Of a DNA stretch of 64,000 nucleotides, positions 53,958 through 61,889 are shown in pieces. The translations under genes and the position numbers were made by a program. Positions within the stretch are counted from its first letter, which is position 1. The number at the start of each line of letters is the position of its first letter. Under the pieces are notes generated by a model that was given only the letters and a program-made list of their open reading frames with translations, did not search any database and was not told where the DNA came from. The stretch comes from Rhizobium phaseoli (GTDB lineage Bacteria; Pseudomonadota; Alphaproteobacteria; Rhizobiales; Rhizobiaceae): the NCBI RefSeq assembly GCF_010668805.1, contig NZ_WUFT01000008.1:186001-250000 (forward strand), read 5' to 3'.

Positions 53958-54722
53958 TCAGATCTTCTTCAAATAACAAAGCCCAGGATAGGTCGGGCAG
54001 CGATGGAGACTGTGGCCGTACTTGCCGATGATGTTTTCCGCATAAACGCGTCCTTCAGCCGGAATGACATTTCTGGTCAACTGCCAGAAAGCAGCAATGC
54101 CGCCCGGCACCATCCTCTGCCAAACAGCCTCGAAAGCTTCGAGCGACGGCTGATAAGAATTTACATCGAAAAAGGCGAGCGCCACAAATTCATGGGGATT
54201 TTCAGAGAAATGTTGCGGGATAGTCTCGCGGCAGTTCCCTTTAATTACCTTGTGCTTGCCGAAATTGTGTCCCATGGCGTTGGATTGCTCATGCAGTTTC
54301 AGCAATTCATCGAGATAGCCGGCATATTCCTGGCCTCCGACGCCATAGGTGCCGTCGCGATGCAGCTCTGACGGAGCATCCTTGTCGGAGAAGCCGACAT
54401 AGCCCTCGAACGTGTCGAAACAGGCAATCCGACGATTGAGATGCAGAGGTTCGTAAATGGCCCGTAGGTTCTCGCACAGCACGGCTGTCTGGCCGCGCCA
54501 TGTGCCAATATCCAGGATGGAGCCGGGAATATCGACGATCTGTACATAAATATCCCGGATCGCCAGAATACGCGCCAGCAATGAACCACGCAGGAAAAGA
54601 CCGGGCGAACGCTCTTTTTCCTCTGGCGTTGCAGGATAGGTCTTCTGCAATTCGAATATCTTATGTCTTGCGTCGATGCTGGTGGAAGGTGAATAGCTTA
54701 TAGAGGTGGATTCGTGCGACAT
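53958..54722 (-). CDS. SAM-dependent methyltransferase (TylF/MycF-like)
   Basis: A 254-residue protein. GSILDIGTWRGQTAVLCENL is motif I (about 70-89). CFDTFEGYVGFSDKD and FVALAFFDVNSYQPSLEAFEAVW resemble the TylF family of sugar O-methyltransferases, where the Asp pair binds Mg2+. It probably methylates a sugar hydroxyl on the product of the neighbouring genes. Gap of 29 bp to the downstream FAD gene, consistent with one operon. Confidence 0.78.
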   Translation of the reverse strand: MSHESTSISYSPSTSIDARHKIFELQKTYPATPEEKERSPGLFLRGSLLARILAIRDIYVQIVDIPGSILDIGTWRGQTAVLCENLRAIYEPLHLNRRIACFDTFEGYVGFSDKDAPSELHRDGTYGVGGQEYAGYLDELLKLHEQSNAMGHNFGKHKVIKGNCRETIPQHFSENPHEFVALAFFDVNSYQPSLEAFEAVWQRMVPGGIAAFWQLTRNVIPAEGRVYAENIIGKYGHSLHRCPTYPGLCYLKKI

Positions 54723-54759
54723 GATCTATCTCTGATTTTTGGGTAAGCAGCGGGTATTT

Positions 54760-55701
54760 CTATTTCCAAAATCTGTCCTTGATAATATAGAGCGGACGAT
54801 TTTGAACTTCCTTGAAAATCTTCCCAACGTAGAAGCCGACAACGCCCAAGCAAATCAGCTGGACACCAACAGCAAACAGGCCGATCGCGGCAAGAGACGT
54901 GAAGCCGGGTTCGATATTGGTCAAAAACAAGCGCATCACCACAAGCGCCACGCCCATCACTGTACCAAATGCACTAAGGAGCAGCCCCAGCGACATCACG
55001 ATCATCAGCGGGCGCTCAGAAAAATACAGCAGTCCATCCAGCCCCAGCCGCAGCCGTGACCAGAAATTATAGGACGAGCTGCCCTTCAGTCGCGGCCGGT
55101 GGGCGATGCGCGTATAACGCGGCGAGAATCCCATCCACTGGTCAAGACCTTGAGGAAACCTCGTTTTCTCTGTCAGGCCATTGTAAGCATTGGCGTATCG
55201 GCGGCTCAGCACACGCAGGGGAGACGTGTTCTGCGGCGACTCGAGACCGGTCATGATTCGAAAAAAGCTATAATAGAGCCGAGCGGTCATGCGATTGATC
55301 AGCGGGCTTTCCCGTTGCTCGTACTGTCCGATCACGATGTCCGCCTTCGTCGCCGTCATATGCTCAAGCAATGTCGGAATTTGGTCCGGATGGTCCTGCA
55401 TATCGACGTTCATTCGGATGACTACATCACCCGTGGCCTCACGGAAACCGCAAGCGATGGCAATGTGCTGCCCAAAATTCCTTGACAGGTCGATGATCCG
55501 GACGAAATCGAACTTGGCCTGCAACGCAAGCAGCAACTCAAGGCTGTTATCCGGGCTGCCGTCATTGACGAAAATGAGCTCCAGTATCGCTCCAAGATCC
55601 TCGCGCCCTGTAAATGCACGCATCACCCGCTGGATCTCCACACACAGGTCATCGGCCAAATAGCCATCGCGATAGATGGGCACCACAATGGAGTAATTCA
55701 C
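54760..55701 (-). CDS. GtrB-like polyprenyl-phosphate glycosyltransferase (GT2)
   Basis: A 313-residue GT2 enzyme. The cytoplasmic domain contains SIVVPIYRDG, FVNDGSPDNSLELL and the metal site RMNVDMQDHPDQIP. The C-terminus has two membrane helices (MIVMSLGLLLSAFGTVMGVA and IGLFAVGVQLICLGVVGFYV). This is the DPM1/GtrB/ArnC layout: transfer of a sugar from a nucleotide to undecaprenyl phosphate. A GTG start at 55701 (VNYSIVVP) is chosen because the frame upstream overlaps the WbqC-like gene and has no GT2 features. Confidence 0.84.
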   Translation of the reverse strand: MNYSIVVPIYRDGYLADDLCVEIQRVMRAFTGREDLGAILELIFVNDGSPDNSLELLLALQAKFDFVRIIDLSRNFGQHIAIACGFREATGDVVIRMNVDMQDHPDQIPTLLEHMTATKADIVIGQYEQRESPLINRMTARLYYSFFRIMTGLESPQNTSPLRVLSRRYANAYNGLTEKTRFPQGLDQWMGFSPRYTRIAHRPRLKGSSSYNFWSRLRLGLDGLLYFSERPLMIVMSLGLLLSAFGTVMGVALVVMRLFLTNIEPGFTSLAAIGLFAVGVQLICLGVVGFYVGKIFKEVQNRPLYIIKDRFWK

Positions 55702-55792
55702 AGCTTGCGCCCGATATATACGCGGCCAACCTGCTCGGCTGCAAAGCCATGCGGCAAAGCGTCTCCTGCCTTGCAAAGGAAAGTCAAATGGC

Positions 55793-56503
55793 TCAACATC
55801 CTGCTGCTCCCTGTTGCTGTCCGGGCATGGCCGAAAGTCCAGCCCCGTGCCCATTCAGAATAGGATCGATGATGCTGACTTGCCCGTCGAAAGCGCCGTG
55901 AAGCTGGGCGTATTCCGGATAGGGGCCATAACTCATCCACTCAACCGTAACCCCTGCGTCCCGAAACATGGCTTCGTCCAGATAAACTTTCGCAGATGGA
56001 CCTGACAAATAATGCGTTGCTCCAGCTGCGAGACAGGTCTCAAGGACTCGCTCGCTTCGCGCGCCGCGCGGAGAGTAGATCCTGTCGCGGGTGATCACAA
56101 CATCCAACTTTAGCATTTCGACGACATGTCTGAGGAACAACTCATTGACCTCCGTCAGCAGTTGCAATTTCTCGAACTGTTTGTAAATCGATTCGATAAC
56201 AGGGAGAAAAAACTTGGCGGCCGGTGCCGTCTTATAGGCCTGACGGATCTGGGAAAAATGTGCCTGAGCCCAATCTCCCTTGATTTCAACATCCTCGATG
56301 GGTTGCCCGAGCCTGTCGCTGGTCATCACAGGAATGGTCATCCAGCGCGTGCCCGTTGCGGTCTTGATCTTGTTCCGATTGTGCCAGTGGCCCTTGCTAT
56401 AGGCGACCTGATCATAAATGATATATTCATCGCAGCGGCTGATCAGGTCGAAGAAGCCACGCCAAGGAACATAAGATGACTGTATGATCGCCACGCGTTT
56501 CAT
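55793..56503 (-). CDS. WbqC-like family protein
   Basis: A 236-residue member of the WbqC family (MKRVAIIQSSYVPWRGFFDLISRCDEYIIYDQVAYSKGHWHNRNKI). WbqC proteins occur in O-antigen gene clusters and are thought to assist amino-sugar or acyl/aminoacyl attachment; the reaction is unproven. The start overlaps the end of the methyltransferase gene by 4 bp, indicating coupling. Confidence 0.85.
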   Translation of the reverse strand: MKRVAIIQSSYVPWRGFFDLISRCDEYIIYDQVAYSKGHWHNRNKIKTATGTRWMTIPVMTSDRLGQPIEDVEIKGDWAQAHFSQIRQAYKTAPAAKFFLPVIESIYKQFEKLQLLTEVNELFLRHVVEMLKLDVVITRDRIYSPRGARSERVLETCLAAGATHYLSGPSAKVYLDEAMFRDAGVTVEWMSYGPYPEYAQLHGAFDGQVSIIDPILNGHGAGLSAMPGQQQGAAGC

Positions 56504-57384
56504 GGCCGCGCACCTGCGGTCTTTCGTGCCACCACGAAACGCGATCCGCCGGCCGGCAGGCGCACTCCGAGGCGGATAAGCTGGCGTTCGCCATCCAGCA
56601 ACATCTCGAACGACCTATCCACGAACCATGGCAGTTGCAGCTCCCGCGCCGGATCATGATCCTTGGCGCGGCTGCGCGTGGAGCGCTGGAGCGCGAAAAC
56701 CGGCAACAGGCTCGTCACAAATGATGTCGAGAAAATCACCTCAAGGCCGGCGGTAGCACATTTCTGCTCCAGCTCGCCGCGCCGATAGCGGCGTTTGTGG
56801 AACGCCAGATCATCGTTGCGGCTCCAAAGGCCCGGGTGTTGCGGAACAGACAGCAGCACCCCGCCGCCAGCCCGCAGGGCCTGGGCCATTTGCCGCAAGA
56901 CCAGCTCGTCCTCTTCGATATGCTCAAGCACATCGAACGCACAAAGCAAATCGAACCCCTCACGGAAAGGAATGTCGCGCGCATCCATCTGGAAGAGTTG
57001 CCCCGCCCCTTTCAATCGATCGCGCGCGTAAGGCAAGCCGTTCAGATAGATCTCGCTGCCGCACAGGACCGCATGCGGAAGAGCCTCGCGCAAAGCCGTG
57101 AGGACGAAGCCCGTGCCGCATCCCACTTCCAGCGCCCGTTGGCTGCTAGCAAAATATCGCCGCACAAGATCTGTGATCAGGCGGTTTCTGGCTCGAAACC
57201 AGAAGCTGCCATGCTGCAAGGCCTGAAGCTGTTCATGTGAATTGCTCGCCATACCGTCATTGTCACGGGCAAGTGCGGGCGCAAAGGTCAGGAAACCATC
57301 ATCCAGAGGCACGAGCGTGTCACATTTGGGGCATCGCCAGATGTCCGCCTCATACACGGCATCGCACACCAAACAACGTTTCAT
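56500..57384 (-). CDS. Methyltransferase with N-terminal zinc ribbon
   Basis: A 294-residue protein. Residues 1-21 (CLVC, CPKC: C4, C7, C18, C21) form a zinc ribbon. The SAM-binding domain follows with ALEVGCGTGFVLTAL and LLCAFDVLEHIEEDELVLRQMAQAL. Such zinc-ribbon methyltransferases are common in polysaccharide clusters. Its start overlaps the wecE-like stop by 4 bp (ATGA) and its end overlaps the WbqC-like start. Confidence 0.82.
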   Translation of the reverse strand: MKRCLVCDAVYEADIWRCPKCDTLVPLDDGFLTFAPALARDNDGMASNSHEQLQALQHGSFWFRARNRLITDLVRRYFASSQRALEVGCGTGFVLTALREALPHAVLCGSEIYLNGLPYARDRLKGAGQLFQMDARDIPFREGFDLLCAFDVLEHIEEDELVLRQMAQALRAGGGVLLSVPQHPGLWSRNDDLAFHKRRYRRGELEQKCATAGLEVIFSTSFVTSLLPVFALQRSTRSRAKDHDPARELQLPWFVDRSFEMLLDGERQLIRLGVRLPAGGSRFVVARKTAGARP

Positions 57385-58508
57385 CGCGCCGATTCCAGAA
57401 CCCGACTGGCGACACGGGCAATATCTGCCTCGGCCAGCCCGCCATGCAGGGGCAGACGAAGCAGAGTATCGGCCGTCTCGTTGGTGACCGCCATCGATGA
57501 GGCCCTTAGTCCATATCGCTCACCGGCTGGGGAAGAATGCAGAGGAACATAGTGCGTAACGGCCCCAATGCCTTCCATCACCAACTCGCGGCGTGTTTCT
57601 TCGCGGCGTTCAAGATTAGTAAAGCGCACATGATAGATATGCCCGTTATGTGCAGCGTCGGCCGGAATTTCAGGAAGGCGCAACCCGTTATGGCCGGCCG
57701 CTTTGAATATTTCATCATAGGCATGCCACAGCGAAAGCCGATGCCGCGTCAGCTCCTCGGCGTACTCAAGCTGAGCCAGAAGCACGGCAGCCACCAAATC
57801 GGATGGCAGGAAGGAGGACCCCATATCCTGCCAGTCGTATTTGGCCACTTCGCCGCGAATGAACTGGGAGCGATTGGTGCCCTTTTCCCGGATGATTTGC
57901 GCTCGCTCGACGAGACCGGGATCATTGACAATCAGGGCCCCACCTTCGCCAGAGACAACATTCTTGGTCTGATGAAAGCTCAAAGTGGCCAACTGGCCGA
58001 ATGTTCCGAGAGCCCGGCCTTTCCAGGAAGCCAGGTAAGCCTGGGCCGCATCCTCCACCACAGCCAGTCCATGGCGCGAGGCGATGGCCAAAATAGGCTC
58101 CATCTCGCACCCCACTCCGGCGTAGTGAACGACGAAGATTGCCTTGGTTCTCGGCGTAATGGCAGCCTCAATCAGCGTTTCGTCGATATTGAGCGTATCG
58201 CTGCGAATATCGACGAATACCGGCACAGCTCCGCGCAGCACCACCGCATTGGCCGTCGACACGAAGGTGAACGACGGCATGATAACCTCATCCCCCGACT
58301 CAAGGCGGAGAAGCATTGCGGCCATTTCCAAGGCAGCGGTACACGAGTGGCACAGAAGCGTGCTGGCACCGTACATCGAGTCCAGATGCGCATGACATCG
58401 CTTTGTGAAGCTTGCATCGCCGCCCCACTGGCCCGAGAGAAGGCATTCGTTGAGATAGAGCGCCTCCTTCCCGATCAAGTGAGGCAATGCAAAGGAGACA
58501 CGATTCAT
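57381..58508 (-). CDS. wecE: dTDP-4-amino-4,6-dideoxygalactose transaminase (WecE type)
   Basis: A 375-residue PLP aminotransferase of the DegT/DnrJ/EryC1/StrS family. It matches E. coli WecE/RffA along its length: ESGDEVIMPSFTFVSTANAVVLRGAVPVFVD, then NIDETLIEAAITPRTKAI, VVEDAAQAY (D153, Q156), SFHQTKN with the PLP lysine K182 and IIREKGTNRSQFIRGEV. WecE converts dTDP-4-keto-6-deoxyglucose to dTDP-4-amino-4,6-dideoxygalactose. First gene of the leftward cargo operon. RmlA/RmlB for the substrate must come from the host chromosome. Confidence 0.87.
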   Translation of the reverse strand: MNRVSFALPHLIGKEALYLNECLLSGQWGGDASFTKRCHAHLDSMYGASTLLCHSCTAALEMAAMLLRLESGDEVIMPSFTFVSTANAVVLRGAVPVFVDIRSDTLNIDETLIEAAITPRTKAIFVVHYAGVGCEMEPILAIASRHGLAVVEDAAQAYLASWKGRALGTFGQLATLSFHQTKNVVSGEGGALIVNDPGLVERAQIIREKGTNRSQFIRGEVAKYDWQDMGSSFLPSDLVAAVLLAQLEYAEELTRHRLSLWHAYDEIFKAAGHNGLRLPEIPADAAHNGHIYHVRFTNLERREETRRELVMEGIGAVTHYVPLHSSPAGERYGLRASSMAVTNETADTLLRLPLHGGLAEADIARVASRVLESAR

Positions 58509-58669
58509 TCACAAACATCCAAAGCAGCGTATAGCGTCAAAGGCTCGATAGCAAAAAAGCCCCCGCTTTGCGCCCCTAATTAAATTATAATCCACATAAG
58601 ACAAGCGAATTTCCGCCAAGACCGGGGACATAGGTCACAACGCTCGCGACGATACATTATTCCATTAAA

Positions 58670-58721
58670 AGAACCGCTTGGTTTGCAAATTTATATTAAG
58701 AGAACCGTTCGGTTTGCAAAT
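58670..58721. promoter_or_regulatory. Two direct copies of a palindromic operator-like site
   Basis: AGAACCG then (C/T)T(T/C) and GGTTTGCAAAT occurs at 58670-58690 and again at 58701-58721, a period of 31 bp (three helical turns). The second copy contains the palindrome AACCG-TT-CGGTT. The site lies between the divergent wecE-like operon and the membrane gene at 58932 in an otherwise gene-free gap (58509-58931). Confidence 0.6.
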
Positions 58722-58931
58722 ATTGGCTTAACCGAGGCCTTTTATCAACTGTGCAAGGTCCGGCAACCGAATCACACTCGGTGCTATTGCATCTGTCCGC
58801 CGATCCCACTCATTGGATCGATGGCTCATTCGACCTTGACGTTGGCTAGACAAACAACGCCAGAGCCCACAACGCGATATCCATATTTTCTAGGAAAATG
58901 GACGTCCCGCTTGCCCAAGGAAAGCCAAGAG

Positions 58932-60557
58932 ATGCCCGACATTAAAGGACTTTTCAAAAGAGCTGAATTGCAGATATTTCTCGTTTACATGGGAGCCCAC
59001 CTTCCCATCTTCCTTTTAGCGGATGCACGATATTGGGATGACTGGAGCCTTTCTGGCGCAAGCAATGAAATGCTTGTTTCTGTTTTTACTCAGGCCGGAT
59101 TTCCACTTCTCGGATATTATCATTATGCCGTTCAATTAATCGGCTGGTGGTTTTACGCTTTCTCAACGTTTGCGCTCGGCTACCTCATCATTCATGTATT
59201 CTATCTTATCCTGAAGTCTTTCGATTTCTCAAAATCTGACGCGACGGCGCTGTCTCTCCTCGCGGCAGCCTCGCCGGTTTACTTTGCCAGAATTGCGGCC
59301 ATAAACAATCCAGGACTATTTTTTCTACTGGTATTTGTTTTTGCCTTATATCTTTTTATAGTTTCGGTGATTAATAAAAATATTCATACAGAATACCATT
59401 CTTATGCGTTATTTCTTTTTTCTTTTCAGTTTAACGCTCTTATATCGTTCTTTCTTTTGGTGCTTTTTATTGCTGCATTCCTGTTTTACAAGGAGGGCAA
59501 TAATTCAACAGATGTCTACTATAAAAACCATTTAAACAAATTCAAATATGTCATAAAGAGAACGGCTGCAATCGTGCTTTTGCCCTTCCTTTACGCCATA
59601 ATACAACATTTTTTATTCAAAAAGAGCGGCATGTTTGCCGCCAGCTACAATGTCATCGACATAAATTTCGGCGCAATACTATCGGAAATCAAAGTCGTAA
59701 TTTTATATTTATTCCCGTATGATGGCATATATATTGGAAAGCCGGTCGCGCTGACGATATTTTTGGCCGCCTCGCTCATTGTTTACTTGATCAGACCAAA
59801 TTCTGCGGGGAGCGGCACGGAGGCCGAACGCAACGGAAAAGGTTTGATAGGCATCGGCGTCGTGCTGTTAGGTCTGGGGGCCTCAGCCTATGTCTTGGTT
59901 GGGAAGGAACCCTCTTATGCGCCTTGGATGGCGACCCGCTTTCAAGTGCTGCTTCCGTTCGGCGCCGCCTTTTCTACCCTGGGTCTTTTAAAGATCATCT
60001 GCGCCGTTTTTCCGGCAGAGAACCCCAATATACGTCATCGGGTGAAAATGGCCTCATTTGGTGGCCTGATAGCAGTGTTCATTGTGAATTGGTGGTTTGT
60101 CTACGCCACTTTTTACGTCGACCACCTGCGCCAGGAGGCTTTTGCCGATACCATCAGGAACACCCCTTCCCTGCAAAGCCGCAATTACGTTATCCTTGAT
60201 AGATCTGGTCTGAACGCATTCGATACAATGCCCGGATTGGGAGAATATGCCGGCCTGCATGAAGCAGTGACCGGGAAACAAGATGCATTGATTTTGGATT
60301 ATGACTCCATGACAGCATATGGCGGTTGGTCTGAATTTGTTGGCAATTTTAAACGGTTCTTGGGAGCTTGGTCGAAAGTCGAAGACGCGGCGTTAGATGT
60401 TCCAGGATGCCTCTACATCGTTAATCGCGAACGCAACGTGCAAAGCAAGTGGGCCTATGCGGTGAGTGCTTTTATCGTCAAGATAAGACATCCTGAACAC
60501 TATACGGCAAGGCACCTCTTGAGTTTTGATGGCCCCTACTGCCAGTCGCCCCGGTGA
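58932..60557 (+). CDS. Large GT-C-like membrane glycosyltransferase candidate
   Basis: A 541-residue protein with roughly ten to eleven membrane helices in the first 400 residues and a periplasmic C-terminal domain (about 405-541). The first loop has ARYWDDWSLSG, an Asp-Asp pair (D36, D37) like that of GT-C enzymes using polyprenyl-phosphate sugars, as in GtrC-type serotype-conversion proteins. I do not recognise a named family. Its DNA is markedly AT-rich with poly-T runs, unlike its neighbours, and it lies on the opposite strand to the rest of the cargo. The start MPDIKGLF is chosen as it is preceded by AAGGA and AAGAG and begins the first amphipathic helix; upstream codons look non-coding. 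Confidence 0.65.
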   Translation: MPDIKGLFKRAELQIFLVYMGAHLPIFLLADARYWDDWSLSGASNEMLVSVFTQAGFPLLGYYHYAVQLIGWWFYAFSTFALGYLIIHVFYLILKSFDFSKSDATALSLLAAASPVYFARIAAINNPGLFFLLVFVFALYLFIVSVINKNIHTEYHSYALFLFSFQFNALISFFLLVLFIAAFLFYKEGNNSTDVYYKNHLNKFKYVIKRTAAIVLLPFLYAIIQHFLFKKSGMFAASYNVIDINFGAILSEIKVVILYLFPYDGIYIGKPVALTIFLAASLIVYLIRPNSAGSGTEAERNGKGLIGIGVVLLGLGASAYVLVGKEPSYAPWMATRFQVLLPFGAAFSTLGLLKIICAVFPAENPNIRHRVKMASFGGLIAVFIVNWWFVYATFYVDHLRQEAFADTIRNTPSLQSRNYVILDRSGLNAFDTMPGLGEYAGLHEAVTGKQDALILDYDSMTAYGGWSEFVGNFKRFLGAWSKVEDAALDVPGCLYIVNRERNVQSKWAYAVSAFIVKIRHPEHYTARHLLSFDGPYCQSPR

Positions 60558-60612
60558 ATGTGACGTGCTCTCCGTAAATTAGCTAAACGATCCTCCAAGA
60601 AGAATGAGCCTG

Positions 60613-60993
60613 TCATGATATCAGCCTCGGGCTTGCTTCTTCGACCTTCCGACCCTGATAGCCGCCATCGCAAAGCGGTCGGCGAGTTTGTCGAAAACGA
60701 GGGCTGCCCCGTCGCGATCTTGAATACCCGCCGAGGACGTCTGCCTTGAGAAGCATGCCCAACGTATCGACCAGAATGTGCCGCTTGCGGCCCTTGAGCT
60801 TCTTGCCTGCATCGTAGCCGACATCGCGGCGGGCATCCGGGCCAGTCTTCACCGATTGGCTATCGATGATGGCAAATAATGGCTGTTCTTCGCGGTCTTC
60901 CAACTGCCGGGTCCGGCAATAGAGCGCATCATGAATGCGTCGCCACGTCCTGTCCTGGCAGAATCATTTGAAATAATGATGGACTTGCTCTTC
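60613..60993 (-). pseudogene. IS5-family transposase remnant
   Basis: Frames in this stretch encode WRRIHDALYCRTRQLEDREEQPLFAIIDSQSVKTG, GYDAGKKLKGRKRHILVDTLGML and, after shifts, IQDRDGAALVFDKLADRF and DGGYQGRK. These are the catalytic-core blocks of IS5-group DDE transposases in the right order but in at least three reading frames, with both ends missing. No terminal inverted repeats were recognised. It is a dead insertion-sequence scar between the GT-C-like gene and the acyltransferase gene. The region 60994-61202 holds nothing identifiable. Confidence 0.82.
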
Positions 60994-61202
60994 GGGGGAA
61001 TCCGCCACTGCAGAAAAGTTTATCAATCTGCGGCTTGGTGAGTGAGGCAGCGAAATCAACAGACGTTATCGGCAATCTGAGAAGGAATAGCCGCTGAACT
61101 CGTGGGCGCAGAATATCACGCAGCTGCAGCGCAACGAGGGCGCCCCGAAACGCGTGGGCCAAAACGCCGCCCTCGATACTGCTGCCCACAAGCAAGCGCC
61201 GA

Positions 61203-61760
61203 TTAAACGCGGTATTTGACAACTTTCGCCGGTGACCCCACGGCGATTGCATAGTCGGGAACATCGGCCGTGACGACGGAATTTGCTCCGATCACGGCGC
61301 CGGTCCCTATCGTGACGTTCATCAATATTTTGGCACCTGCCCCAATCCAGACATCATCACCAATTTCGACAAAGCCGATTTCGGCCTTCTGAAGCCTGAT
61401 GGGTGTATCGCGCCGCATGCCATGTCCGTGATCTATGATCTGAACGTCTGAACCGATCAACACGTCATTCCCTATAGATATGCGGTTCTTGGCAGTGATG
61501 ATGTTCCGGCGGCCGATGACGGTGTTGTTTCCAATAAACACCTTCGGCTCAGGCATCGTGAGTTGAAAGAAGGAATAGTCTTGGATCGTGACGTTGCTGC
61601 CGACCTCAAGAACTGCTTGCTTCACCATGCGGAACTCAGCGCTGCGCTTGACAACCAGGTTCGAGCCGGCGCGACTGAAGTAGCGAAATCGCTTGTAGGC
61701 CGTAACGAGACGCTGAAGAATTCCTCCGCGATTCCGGTACGATGCTTTATCAGTCGCCAT
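61203..61760 (-). CDS. Hexapeptide-repeat acyltransferase
   Basis: A 185-residue left-handed beta-helix protein: repeats of the type (I/V)GNNTVIGRRNIITAK, ISIGNDVLIGSDVQIIDHGHG, and VEIGDDVWIGAGAKILMNVTIGTGAVIGANSVVTADVPDYAIAVGSPAKVVKYRV. The HGH histidine is the catalytic base of the WbbJ/maltose O-acetyltransferase and sugar N-acetyltransferase groups. It may acetylate the amino sugar made by the WecE-like enzyme, similar to FdtC, or an O-antigen hydroxyl. Confidence 0.85.
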   Translation of the reverse strand: MATDKASYRNRGGILQRLVTAYKRFRYFSRAGSNLVVKRSAEFRMVKQAVLEVGSNVTIQDYSFFQLTMPEPKVFIGNNTVIGRRNIITAKNRISIGNDVLIGSDVQIIDHGHGMRRDTPIRLQKAEIGFVEIGDDVWIGAGAKILMNVTIGTGAVIGANSVVTADVPDYAIAVGSPAKVVKYRV

Positions 61761-61889
61761 GATTTCCTCCGAGTCGGGAGGTCATTAGCTCACGACGTCG
61801 TTTATTGCCAGAGATCGCGTGCGTATATCCCCGCCAGAAGCTCGAACACGGCGTCCATTGAACGATCGCTCAACCGGGAACAAACGGCG

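Noticed and set aside
60929..61264. 111-residue minus-strand frame between IS scar and acyltransferase
   Set aside because: It overlaps the acyltransferase end and the transposase remnant, and its sequence resembles nothing known.
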